Shown here in pieces: positions 35,401 to 46,890 of a stretch of 64,000 bases of DNA. Made by a program: the position numbers and the translations under genes. Location: assembly GCA_022495005.1 (NCBI GenBank), contig JAGYXB010001615.1, positions 62,001-126,000 on the forward strand, given 5' to 3'. Each line of letters begins with the position of its first letter. The first letter of the stretch is position 1. The notes below the pieces were generated by a model. That model searched no databases. It was not told where the DNA came from and worked only from the letters and a program-made list of their open reading frames with translations. Source of the stretch: Rhyacophila brunnea (taxonomy: Eukaryota > Arthropoda > Insecta > Trichoptera > Rhyacophilidae).

Positions 35401-35762
35401 CAAAATGTTACAATATTATAGTCAAGTTGTAAGTATTTCACAAGAAAAGTTAAAAACATGTATTTACATATTATTAATATGTACCTATATTGATTTAACC
35501 TAACTGAATTATATAACAGCTGTGGGTTTCCCGACCTAGCAAACGTTACACATTATTATTATCTTGCTACTGTGTACACTATGAAATAATAGATTAGAGC
35601 AATATATCGATAGATTTCATAAAAAATGGAATTCGATATCATCTGTCTATATAAAATTTGGCTACCAGTCTCTGCAAATTTAATTTTTTGTAACACTTAC
35701 AATATGCATTTATTTGTAAACAATGATGAAATGAAATATTTCATTATTCCGTAATTGAGGGG

Positions 35763-36032
35763 TGTATTTTCAAAGTGAACTTATTCCACTAATTGACGAA
35801 AATGAGTTATGAATGCCAGAATTTAAATGATACAATTTTGAACACAAGTATTTTTTGTAAAAAAGAACCTACTAGCATTCAATCCAATAGAAAAAATCAA
35901 CTTGAAAATCGGTGTTAATTACAAAAGTAATTTATTCCAATACTAAACATATATGTAACAGCAACACCATAAACAGTTTTTTGGCGTTTGCCAAAAATTT
36001 GTTGAAGTGGAATAGTTCACTTTGAAAATACA
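35763..36032. mobile_element. MITE with TATTTTCAAAGTGAAC ends
   Basis: GTATTTTCAAAGTGAACTTA and TTCCACT at left pair with GTGGAATAGTTCACTTTGAA AATAC at right. About 270 bp, noncoding. 36180-36360 beyond it is G+C-richer and single-copy. Confidence 0.65.
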
Positions 36033-36621
36033 AAATTATTATTAATGAATTGAATTCACAGGATGTTGTCGGCTGGTACTTATTAGGTACTATATAGGTA
36101 TATCGTTTTGTAAACGCATTAGCAATGTGTCAAGAAGGTGCTTTGAAGTTGCATAAAGTTGATTCGCATCATCTGCAAGAAGTATAGTTGTGTGCTCACT
36201 CTGTTGGTAGGCTGTAGGGACGGGCGTTATCCTCGCGTCTATTTTTAGCCTACGATAAAAGAAGAGGCTGTTCGCGTAGTAGCCCTTTTGCCCGTATTAC
36301 AACGGCAAGCGCTATTGGCGAGGCGGCCAAAACCCACATCGGATTGTAGTGGCGATGTTGACGAAAGTTAAATCTAACCTTCAATTTGCATCTTGCATAC
36401 TGTCTTCACATCTTAATGTTATTAATAGCGATTGGTTGTTGGGTCATGTGCACATCGATTGAATAAAAATATCATTCTGTGGCTGGGATATCGCGAATTG
36501 AGATAAATACGTTACGAAACAAATATGCAAACCAGTATTTAAAAAAATCAAGCTCTTTATAATATGTCAATGAAGACTATAATAATAAACGATGTTCTAG
36601 TTGAAATAGCTATTGAGTTGC

Positions 36622-36993
36622 CTAGAGTCATAACTCACATATTCCATAAATCGAGTTTTGAGATAATCGCAAATAAACCACCATAGCACTGTTTTTGTAA
36701 TTAGAAGAAATGTATTGAACTCCCTTGAATATTAAATGAGTGAGTAAGTCGATTTACATGATTTTTTTTAACTGTGAGAAATAGAGCTCCCTGATTGGTT
36801 AGAAAGGCTTTGGTGAAAGAACTCATTATTCATTGAAAAATGTTATGACACCAACAGTCAACTTTGTCAACGATTTTCACATGGTTTAAAATGACTTTTG
36901 ATACCCAACTATTTTTCTTTATATGCATTTAAAATCACTTGGTATATTTAACTAAAAAATGACAAAATTGAAAAATGTGAGTTATGACTCTAG
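36622..36993. mobile_element. MITE with CTAGAGTCATAACTCACAT ends
   Basis: CTAGAGTCATAACTCACAT at 36622-36640 is exactly inverted at 36975-36993. About 372 bp, A/T-rich interior, no ORF. 36994-37618 shows nothing more. Confidence 0.7.
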
Positions 36994-37626
36994 AGTCTAG
37001 ACGACTCATATATTAATTAAAGATAATCAATTTTGCTGAATGATAATAATTAACATAAGTATCTGAAAAACTCACCCAATACGTGTGAAAACAATATACC
37101 TTAATACTTTTCAATACATTATTATGGTTATGGACTTAAACAATCTGAAATAAAAATCTTTAAGTGCGGGGTATGTATTCCTTTCTGTGACTTGTTTAAT
37201 TTGTTCATATTATATAATTAAAACATCTGTGCAGTCGTAGCTAGTGATAAAGATCTGATATGATTTTCAATTTTACCAATCTCGGAATCGTATTGCTGTT
37301 ACTCCAAGTGTACGAAATTTGAAATAATCAGGAATGATAATATCCAAAACTGTTTTCGTCAATTCATCGTATCATCTTTGGGTCTGACTCGGAGTTTGTA
37401 TAGTCGGTCGTAATATGATCCTTTCTCAATGTTTTTTCTGTCCGTACTTACATACGTATGTTTCGCTTCACCCATCTCGCCGCATAATTATAGTATTAAT
37501 GATATTATTTAAAATACTCCCCATTACCTGCACGCGTAATGATTATTACTACTACGCGTTTTGTTGATTCTTCACTCTGAAATGGAGCTAGGTGTATAAT
37601 TTCGGAATCGCAGACTGTATCGTAAC

Positions 37627-38261
37627 TAGGGAATCTAATCCCGAGCCAAAATTTTGATCCCGGGATTTCTGGATTACAATTTGACGATCTTGGTATTTTT
37701 TTCTATATTTAATATTATTTTTATTTTATTTGTACAAATAGCATTTATAAAATCGGTCAAAGTGTCTAGTATAATTATACTATTTAAGACGTACGTCCAG
37801 TCTTGGAAATACATGGGTTTAATGGAGTAACTTATATTGTAATATAGATAATAATGTGAAAGTAAAACAGTTTTTTTTTTTTTTTTTAATTTATTTAAGA
37901 AAAGATAACATTCATAAAATTCGCCGTAGAAACAAGTACTTGAATGTACGTCCGTGGCACTGGCGGTTAGACGCCGTTCGCGTGCCAGAACGTCAGTGGC
38001 GTCTATCTGAACGAATTTATTATTTTTCTGATGTTCTTACGATTGCGTATGACAACATTTTTTTTTTATTATTTATTATCCGTGAGCATCCGGCGATTCC
38101 CCCTGTGCAGGTACATAAACTTCACTAACATAATTTTGTACACATACTAATTGATTGTGATTTATAAAAAAATCAATCCCAAAGGTTTCGGGATTATGTT
38201 TACTAATCCCGGGATTAATAGGTATTGAAAAGTGTCCGGGATCCCGGGATTGGATTCCCTA
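37627..38261. mobile_element. hAT MITE family 3, copy 2, with extra insert
   Basis: Exact 8-bp duplication ATCGTAAC at 37619-37626 and 38262-38269; ends TAGGGAATCTAATCCCG and GGGATTGGATTCCCTA. Compared with 28451-28957 it holds an extra, G+C-richer piece at about 37890-38110. Confidence 0.85.
37888..38110 (+). other. Exon-like insert inside hAT copy
   Basis: A long T-run and TTTATTTAAG precede a stretch open in one frame to CCTGTGCAG/GTACAT, i.e. acceptor-like and donor-like borders. The readable text includes RRRNKYLNVRPWHWRLDAVR and VPERQWRLSERIYYFSD. No homologue comes to mind. It may be a captured host exon, or chance. Confidence 0.3.
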
Positions 38262-39309
38262 ATCGTAACATCTAAGTTTTGAGTGAGATTGAAACGTACT
38301 TTAAGTAGGGTGCTTCCCAGCCCTTTTCGCATCACGGAATATTATTCACATCATAAAGTTTTCGCTGTATATAATATGTATAATACAAAATGATAACATG
38401 ACACACTCACAAAACAAATGAAAATGGCAATTACTGTCATTCGCATTATGGACCAAAAATATTTAGTAATTAAATGATACGTGAATATTAAAATGTGTGG
38501 TGGTTACTTAAAATAATGGGGACCATTTTGCAATGTATGAAAAAAGGTTTATTGGAAGGTTTTGGCCACTTGGATGACGTCAATAATTAATAATAAAATT
38601 ATGGAAATTCAATTTTTATATATGCAAGACATTTTCCTTGGCAGAGGTAAAAATTTGATGACGAGATTAGGTATACTAATTTTATACGTTAGTCAATCGT
38701 TTTCTGTTATACTACATGAATCATGTTCTTAAATTATAGATGCTAGCTTAAATTTCCTAATAATTAATAAGAATTTAGGTATTTTTTTCGTACATGCTTT
38801 GGTGAATTTTCCACCAGCTGAGAAAAGTGCTTTATTGTAAACAATTCGTCTTCTCTCATCGAGTATTGCTAATTTGAATTCGGCCATGGCCTATGATACC
38901 ACCTTGAATAAACCCTGGAAAAATCTTTGTGGCGCAAGGCGGTATTGTGGTGAGATGAATATTTTGTCATATTCATACATCATTCTTCACGTGGAAAAAG
39001 AAATGCCGCATAGGACTGATATTCTGTTCTGAGCATATACTTAACCTAACTTATATGACTGCAATCACTGGATATGAAAAGCATGAATAATTGTTATATA
39101 CATGTCACCGTGTATTATTTTGATTATTTTATTACATCAATACAGAAATTAAATAGCGCATCTCTTCCGGTCTCGTTTGCCATGGTCCCCGGAAGGTCTT
39201 GGAAGTCCGCGTCTGCCATCTGTAATAAAAAGCATATACTATCCTTTTTTTGTTCACAGTATGAAAAACTATGGCGTTCTTTATTATTTTGGAACACGCC
39301 TTCATCAGA

Positions 39310-39790
39310 TTACGGCTAACGTGATTTACAAATTGAACCACTTAAATTCCAGTGGATTTAAGTTTTGCACTATTCTATTTGAGTCGTTTTTTGCGACCCG
39401 GGTTTCGCCTTTCGGCATCGGCACTATGTGCACTCACCAAAAGACAAATAAACACTGACAACAAATACTATCAACTCTAACTTATATAACCAATCAACAC
39501 AATAAGGTAAGTAAACAGTCTATTACCTACATATCAAGTTAAGGGCCACAATAAAAAATAAAACAAAACAAATTATGAATAGTTGATCTTATTAATCTCG
39601 ACAAGCATAATATTATAATAAATCCTCAAAACCTAAAATAGATCATTAGTAATTATAAACAATAAAAATACTACACTCAAGAGGTGTAAAATCGTGAGTG
39701 TACACAGTGTCTGAAGATGAAAGGCGAATGAATCCATTAGAATTTAGATTCAAATTCCATCAAATACCATCGGTCGATGGTATTAATATT
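39310..39790. repeat. Dispersed repeat E, copy 3 region
   Basis: AATTCCAGTGGATTTAAGTT (39346) and, inverted, TAGATTCAAATTCCATCAAA with ATCGGTCGATGGTATTAATA (39740-39790) bracket an A/C-rich interior. It looks like one element whose ends match the copies at 27277 and 35288. 38270-39300 shows nothing supportable. Confidence 0.4.
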
Positions 39791-40009
39791 AACCACTTAA
39801 TTACGCTGAAATTAACAAATAACTACGCGTCCGAAGTCTTTCTTATGTGTTTCTGAGATGTTCCAAATTATGTATAACTTGTTGATTCATCACATCGAGT
39901 AATGCAATGAAGGTCATGCGATATATTGCTAACGAAAATCGCATGGCAAGGAAGGCATCAACCCCATGATGAAGTTGTAATATAATAATTCTTGAAAGTA
40001 TTGCGATTG

Positions 40010-40230
40010 TCGAATATTAGCGTCTCGTGTCCGATAGGCCAAGGACATCGCCTGCCAGCCCGGAGGAGCATTTCACATTCGGGTCATTGATTGCTAAACC
40101 AGATTCTTTGCAATTCGCAATTTATTCGTACTGCGAATGTGGCGTGAGATCTGGACGATGGTCCATCATGCTCTTTGGCGGACACCGGGAGGCAAAGTTC
40201 GCCGTCGCTAGGGCTTCAATTTTACCGGTA
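40010..40230. other. G+C-richer single-copy block
   Basis: Open frame with GCCTGCCAGCCCGGAGGAGC and GGACACCGGGAGGCAAAGTT, single copy. No known family; coding potential cannot be claimed. A hAT-like end (CAACCTTTTTACACCTGCAG) lies at 40350. Confidence 0.25.
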
Positions 40231-40580
40231 ATGAAAGTATTCATACTTTTTTTTACTGATTTATCGATTAACGGTATTTTTCAAATGTTGAATAGCTTAA
40301 TAAACTGTCGATGTCTGATAAATATAATGGATACTGTATACCATGGTGTATCAACCTTTTTACACCTGCAGACCACTGAAAATTGGAGAACCGTTTTGCG
40401 GACCGCTAACGCAGAAATAAAAATGTATTACATATTATAATGTCTGATCGCTGTTGATTTCATTACGTAAAATCATTAATCTATTTTACAAACATAAGAA
40501 TCGTAGGTAGTCGATTATATCCTCGGATAGAGTCCTTGTATGCCGGGTGAAAGGGGAGAGCGAGGTACTCCAATTTTTCC

Positions 40581-41000
40581 CGGTTACTTGTAAATTGTAC
40601 GTAAAACATTTCATCGTGGCACAGTTCGCCGTGAGCTTTCTTATCGGATAGAGATGACCGTATATTATACGGTCTCCAATTTTATTAGATTCAATATGAA
40701 CATTAATTCAATTTTCATAGATTTTGGCAAAATTCGTGTTCAAGAATGAAAACCTAACCTAACCTAACAAATAATCCAGTATATCGGCTATTTTCAAAAT
40801 TTGTTTGCTGCCCGCTTACTGTTAAGTGTAAACCGACAAGAATCGTGTTTTATTTAGATGATTTTATGTCAGTAGGTACTATGCGACCTGAAGAGGTTGG
40901 ACGGTATTTAATATACGGCCATATATTTCCGATACAACATTTCACGGTGAAGTGTGATACGACGAACTACATACGTACAAGTTTCTGGACACGATTTTGT
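40581..41000 (+). repeat. Dispersed repeat with telomere-like CCTAA triplet, copy 2
   Basis: Same order as 4156-4532: GTGGCACAGTTCGCCGTGAG, a palindromic ACCGTATATTATACGGTC, CCTAACCTAACCTAAC at 40753-40768, and an end with GTACAAGTTTCTGGACACG. Confidence 0.65.
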
Positions 41001-41244
41001 ATATTGTATCTATATCGTGTTTTATTATTTACAGTACCTATTGACATTGATTTAGTCTTATAGGGTTGTTTCACTCGGCCCCCTCGCTCTTTATTATTTA
41101 TTACCCGACCGAACTATATTAAACATATAATATTGCCATAGATTTGACAGTATATTTTTTAGTAATTAAAAAGGGTTGAACGTACGTCTTTTTAAATGCC
41201 CGATAATGATTGGTTCCGCTGTCTGTGTTTTGGAATATTGGGAT

Positions 41245-41826
41245 CAGTGTTGCCAACTGTCATTGACAAAAACAAGCCAGACGGGGTATGAAAACAAGCT
41301 ATTTGGCAGGGAAATGTTGGGTTTTGAAAATAAAATTGTAAATTTACTTGTTCTACGTGTAAGAACCACACATTTTGACAGAAATATATTTCAAAATTGA
41401 CAACAAATACCTATATTGTGTCAACGGCGTTCAAGTTTCGTTTTATGTATGAATACGAGAGGTTCTTTCTTGTGGGACATAAATAATTAAATAACATACC
41501 GTTTTTAGATGAATAATTGCTAAATTATTATTTTATATACCTACACGGAGATTCGGAATAATATACAAAAACATTAAATAATGCATGAAATTGTGTTATC
41601 TTTTATTTCTCACTAAACTAGGTGCATTAAGGATCCAATAGTCAGAAATTTGATGCGCATGAAAATAAATAAACTAAATAATCTAGCTTATTTTCAACAC
41701 ATTAAAAGCTGTTGGAGGCATCAAAAAACGCTAGTAAAAACGCCACAAGCTAGATGGGTTTTTTGCGAGCTGGATGCCTATCGAAACATGTCAGATCTGG
41801 CAAGAAACGCTAAATTGGCGACGCTG
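41245..41826. mobile_element. Non-autonomous hAT element
   Basis: Ends CAGTGTTGCCAACTG and AAATTGGCGACGCTG, with a near-exact 8-bp duplication ATTGGGAT / ATTGTGAT. No transposase reading. 41827-42415 has a short G+C-richer part at 41935-42060 and otherwise nothing. Confidence 0.7.
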
Positions 41827-42420
41827 ATTGTGATTCAGAACCGGTTAGCCGGCAACTTGAGCCCTGTCCTCCGAAACACCATCTCATCAAATTGAATCAA
41901 TTGATTTTTTCTTCCGCACAGAAACGCAGTAATGCTGAATCACCACATGGCCGGCGATGGTTATTATTTGCGATTTCAAAGATATCGCCTTGTATGAGTG
42001 ATTGCTTCTTGTGGCGCCTTATCATTTTTCGCCGATGTTATCGGCCCCGCATAATACCCGGAATTAATAATTAAATATATCTTTATCTACTCCCAGCCAT
42101 AATGCTACCCACTACAACTGTTTTTTATATTTTATTTCCTATAATATCTCTTACATTCTTTTCCATACCTACAGTAAATTTTGATTTGTAATTATTAATC
42201 GAAATGGGTAGGGTAGGGTGTTATGAAAAAAAAAATATTTGCCCCTCGCTAATCAAAGGGAAATCTGGATCAGGACAGGTGACTTTTTCCTGCAATACTA
42301 TTATAACGTCATGGTAAAATCGAACAGGTTGTCATTGGCATAATTATAATTATACTGTGTTTTTATAATTCGGTGGCATAATAAAATCTACATACCCTTT
42401 AAGCGTGAAATATATTACGG

Positions 42421-43080
42421 TGCACGTCGCGTACTATCACGTGACGTCACAGTAAGCTGACGCTACGGGGAAAGAGTGAGTAATGTCGATTTCCTTTTTG
42501 TCGAAGCACATTTTGAACCTTTAAACGAACATTGTCAGTTGGCAAAATCTGCCAAAATCACCAGAGCAACATTGAGGTTACCTCACGTTGTACTGCATTG
42601 CATCGACACCTGCATGACTCAATGAGTTTTTTTTATCATTTTCTACATGTCTACACATTTTCAAGTCATGTCAAAATCGCGTGTTTTAGCAGTTGGGACT
42701 ATGTATTTTCTATAAGAATGTTGTCTATTATCTTTATATGGTCTGCGGTTTGGGTTCCGTTCAAAATTTTATTGAATTTACAGAGACTCGTTAATAGACT
42801 CAGATTTCTATAAGCTGGCGTACACGTCATCGCGTCGCATTGACGATGTAGTTGGCGAGGGGCGGACGTAGTGCAGTATTAAGAGCGGGGGGAATTTAGG
42901 AATTTAGTTACACTTGTTCATAAAAGAACCGTGGTGACGTGTACACCAGCTTATAAAAATCGGACTCAAGGTTACTCCATCATTGAATTTACATGGATCG
43001 TGTTCGTTCAAAATATTCTGCAAATAGCGAATCCATAGATTAAATTTGTCACCGTGACAGCGTGACAGTACGCGACATGC
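42421..43080. mobile_element. Element with nested inverted repeats
   Basis: Outer pair: GCACGTCGCGTACTATCACG (42422-42441) with CGTGACAGTACGCGACATGC (43061-43080). Inner pair: TATAAGCTGGCGTACACGTC at 42809 with GACGTGTACACCAGCTTATA at 42936. The inner foldback (about 42796-42968) is probably a separate MITE. 43081-43730 shows nothing clear. Confidence 0.5.
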
Positions 43081-43734
43081 ATCTCAATATAATCACAACT
43101 TAACTGTCGTCCGAGTTGCAGCAACTTTAGCAATTAATTATTTGTATTAATCATTTGAAAAGTTTTCATAATTGAAGTGAACGTCTTTACGATTCCCCGC
43201 AGAACGATAAATCCTAACTTTGCTTACTGTACGGTTTGCCCGGTTTCCGAATATTGTTGCGAGCGAGCGTGTGTGTCTTGGGTGTGTTTTAGTTTCATGA
43301 AACTATCTACATATTTCCTGAAAACAATATAATTTGTTCAATATTATACGGTTAACGTGAACATCTGTCGACATATTCGCGAGTTGGTGCATCACAGTAC
43401 CTTATCATCAGCTCAAAAACAAAATGTATAACGCGGTTCAATTTTACTTTAGTTTCATGTTACGTGGTCCAGTCTCGGAGCATTAGGCACGCGAACTATC
43501 GTGTAGTTTATGGCATCGCCCCTTGAGGGACGGTTTGCCGCGACAAACAAAACGCACACCAAATATGTACTATTTTCTCGTGTGCAAAGTATTTGACGAT
43601 TATCCGGCGTGAGTCTGTACGTATCATATTAACAATATTATAAAAACTATATATATAGGCCAATAGATATAATAATGAGAACATACATAATTTTGGAAAC
43701 ACTTCTGAGAAAATATATTATACGTAACCAAATA

Positions 43735-43905
43735 AGATTTTTTTTTTTGAAAAAAAGCAAGACACCCAGTAGGAATCGAACCTACATCTCTCGGGTTTCA
43801 CGCCCATACACATAGACCACAATTTTATAAGCACCATACTTGTATGTTCAATTATTAGAATGTTACATTTTTAAATCTTGTGAATTATTCGTTGAATAAA
43901 GAAAA
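43735..43905 (-). mobile_element. SINE-like family C, copy 2
   Basis: On the minus strand: leader TTCAACGAATAATTCACAAG, ATGTAACATTC, ATTGAACATAC, then a tRNA-like part with GATGTAGGTTCGATTCCTAC and a lysine-like CTTGCTTTTTTTC end. 43906-44425 has no further feature. Confidence 0.5.
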
Positions 43906-44427
43906 TAGTTAATTAAAATAATCAGATATTACAAAGATACTCTTACTTTTTGCATACAGAAAATGTCACTTGGACTAATAATTGTCACTGGAACTTGTTT
44001 GAGGTGATATAGGGAAACCACTAAATGTTGAAGTTGTGAGAAAATTCAACATGTTTGATGAAGTAGTACCCAGTGAATTGTAGTGGTACTTCACTTACAG
44101 ATATCGAAGTAAACATATCTAACTATTATTATTTATTTATTTCCCCAAGAAACGACCTTGCTCTTTGCAGACGAACCGTGAATCCTAACCGCAGCGTCTT
44201 CTTGTGTCTATCTGGTAGAGCGTGTTTTTTTGTGTTGTTTTTTTTTACTACGCAGAGTGCGTATAAATAACATTATTAAAAAAATTATATACACTACAGT
44301 GGAGTTAGGTTATTGTGCTTGTTATACTTGATAAATGCAAATTAATATCTATAACCCTATAAAGTTTTCAGTCACTCGATGTTACTAGTTTATTATTATT
44401 TTACTATGCTACGCATATTAATGAGAT

Positions 44428-45930
44428 CATCATCATCATCATCATCAGCCTGAATCTATCCACTGCTGGATGAAGGCCTCTTCAAGTTGCTTCCACTTCT
44501 CTCGGTCCTGTGCATTGCGTTGCCACGTACTTCCGCAGAACTTTATCATTTCATCGATCCAGCGGCCTCTAGGTCTACCTTGTGGACGTTTTGTACTTCT
44601 TGGATACCACTGGATGACTAGATTTGTCCAACGATTGTCTCTTCTTCGAGCCATGTGTCCAGCCCATCTCCATTTAAGGCTTTTAATAAACTCTATTACA
44701 TCGCAAACCCTTGTCTGCTTCCTTATCCACTCATTCCTCTTTTTGTCCTTTCGCGTTATGCCCAGCATGCACCTCTCCATACCACGTTGTGCTACTCTAA
44801 GTTTCTGGATCTCTCTTTTACTTAGGGCCCATGTTTCACACGCATATGTCATCACGGGAAGCACACACTGGTTGAACACTTTGCGCTTTAGGCACAGTGG
44901 AAGGTCACTTTTGAAGACATTATTCAGGCGGCCAAAAGCACTCCAGCCTAGCTTTACTCTGCGAACAATTTCATCAAATATACATCCATCTATAGATACT
45001 TGTTGTCCCAGATAGATGTAGCTTTTCACCTGTTCGAGCTGAGTGCCATTGATGAGATCTCTTTTTGGCCTGCAAAGCAGTTGAACATGACTTTCGTCTT
45101 TGTTACATTTATTTTCAAACCTACTTTGTTGCTTACTTCAGCGAGTTCCTGCATTCTGCTTTGGAGGTCTTCTGAGTCTTGCGAGAAAATTACTATGTCA
45201 TCGGCAAAGCGCAGATGACTCAGGTATTCTCCATTTATGGGGATCCCTTTGTCATTCCAGTCAAGTTGCCTGAATAAGTCTTCAAGGGTAGCTGTAAATA
45301 GTTTAGGTGAGATTGTATCACCTTGTCGGACTCCTTTGCTGATAGGAAATCTGCGCGATGGTTTATGGAGATTTACAGATGCTGTTGCGCTACTGTATAT
45401 ATTATTGAAAATATTTATATAGCGTCCAGGGATTCCTTGTTTTCTGAGTGCGTCGAGTATTGAACATTTCTTTATCGAATCAAACGCCTTCTCATAGTCT
45501 ATAAAACCCATGCATAGTGGCAGTTTGTATTCCTGGTACCGCTCTATGATTTCTCTGACGACTTGGATATGGTCCATAGTGCTGTATCCTCTAAATCCGG
45601 CTTGTTCTCTCGGTTGGTTCTCGTCTAGTACATTTTGCAGACGGTTTGAGAGAATTTTGTGAACGTCTTGTAGAGAATAGGGAGTAGACTTATTGGACGA
45701 TAATTTGCTAGGTCTTCTCTGTCACCTTTTATGTGAAGAATGACAATGCTGGCATTTTTCCATACCTCTGGGACATCCTCTTTGCATATGCAGGCTGTGA
45801 ACAATTGTGCAAGTACTTCATTTGCATCCTTTCCCACTTTTTTGAGGATATCTATCGTTAAACCGTCTTCCCCGGGGGCTTTCCCACTTTTCATGTAATT
45901 TAAAGCATGGGTTACGAGATATTGTGTCAA
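44428..45930 (-). pseudogene. RTE-type LINE, 3' half of ORF2, two frameshifts
   Basis: A non-LTR retrotransposon reverse transcriptase copies its RNA at the insertion site. Minus-strand frames in order: NYMKSGKAPGEDGLTIDIL, then PISLLP (45930-45625); GFIDYEKAFDSI, GVRQGDTISPKLF, RFADDIVIFSQD and VGLKINVTKTKVMF (45577-45026); YLGQQVSIDG, YACETWALSK, RRWAGHMARR-like text and GRPRGRWIDEM (45029-44445). The FADD catalytic motif is intact, but frameshifts near 45650 and 45040 break the ORF. The endonuclease end is missing. The (TGA)n tail at 44428-44447 and the VGLKINxxKTK motif indicate the RTE clade. A short sibling is at 21262-21440. Confidence 0.85.
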
Positions 45931-46139
45931 AATATATAATTATATTATAATATATAGTATGTAGTGTAGAAGTTACCTCATGGCGTAGATTACATTCTAG
46001 CATTTTCGCGATGTAGATTGTTGAACCTTTGAAAGATAGAGAGTGTACAGTATATTGGAAATACATAGAAGATATACGACCAGTTTGAGATTGCATCGAA
46101 TGAATAGAAGAACAATGTCAATCGAAATAGTGTTAATAT

Positions 46140-46330
46140 GGGATCACCCCAAGATCGTCACCATAATCGAACCCCTACATTAGAACAGATTTGGTGACAT
46201 AGTGATGGAATGGTTTACGATCACAGCCGGAGTTAGACAGGGTTGCCTTCTTGTTCCATTAGTTTATCATTCTATTCGACGTCATACTACTATTGATTGT
46301 AGATCACCTCATATCATGTAGAGTGGGTTG
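46140..46330 (+). pseudogene. LINE reverse transcriptase fragment
   Basis: Degraded + strand text: DHPKIVTIIEPL, then EWFTITAGVRQGCLLVPLVY, the conserved GVRQGCLLSP block of the RT domain. Frames are broken on both sides. It resembles the family represented by 22206-22870 and 50430-50690 more than the RTE element next door. Confidence 0.65.
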
Positions 46331-46404
46331 TAGTTCCCCCATTTCTAACACTACAAAATAAGTTGCATAACGTTTGCATGATACCAAATTGTCATAACAA
46401 TACA

Positions 46405-46500
46405 TAAAATAATAAAATTAATACTATCGACTGTGGGTACTTAATGCAATTTAAAATTTATATTATAATTCTTTTGCACTATTCCATTTGAATAATTTTT
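46405..46500 (+). repeat. Dispersed repeat E, copy 4
   Basis: TTAATACTATCGACTGTGGG, GTACTTAATGCAATTTAAAA and CACTATTCCATTTGAATAA correspond to the other copies. Confidence 0.45.
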
Positions 46501-46532
46501 CGCGTCCAGGACACTCGCCAATGGTGCCTTAA

Positions 46533-46890
46533 ATGGTTACATGTAAATTGTACGCAAGACATTTAACCGTGGCACAGTTCGCCGTGAGCTTTCTTATCGA
46601 AAAGATATGACCGTGTACTATACGGTCATCAATTTTATTAGATTCAATATGAAAATTAATACAATTTATATAGCTGATTTTGGCAAAATTCATGAATTCA
46701 AGAATGAAAACCTAACCTAACCTAACAAACAATCCAGTATATCGATTATTTTCAAAATTTGTTTGCTGCTGGTTTCCTGTCAAGTATAAAACGACAAGAA
46801 CCGTGTTTTATTTAGGCATGGATTTTATGTCAGTACTCTATACGACCCAAAGAGGTTGGACGGTTAAGTGTGATACGGTAAACTGCATAC
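46533..46890 (+). repeat. Dispersed repeat with telomere-like CCTAA triplet, copy 3
   Basis: GTGGCACAGTTCGCCGTGAG, CCGTGTACTATACGG, CCTAACCTAACCTAAC at 46711-46726 and a CAGCATACGRC-like end. The 3' part is shortened compared with copy 2. Confidence 0.65.

Noticed and set aside
40027..40440. 137-codon + ORF as a nested gene or SMG6 exon
   Set aside because: The text has no SMG6 similarity, and the SMG6 junction 31839/61148 is already in phase without it; the 3' part runs into a hAT-like end.
44470..45015. 181-codon + ORF opposite the LINE
   Set aside because: It is the complement of the RTE-type ORF2, which has clear reverse transcriptase motifs on the minus strand.
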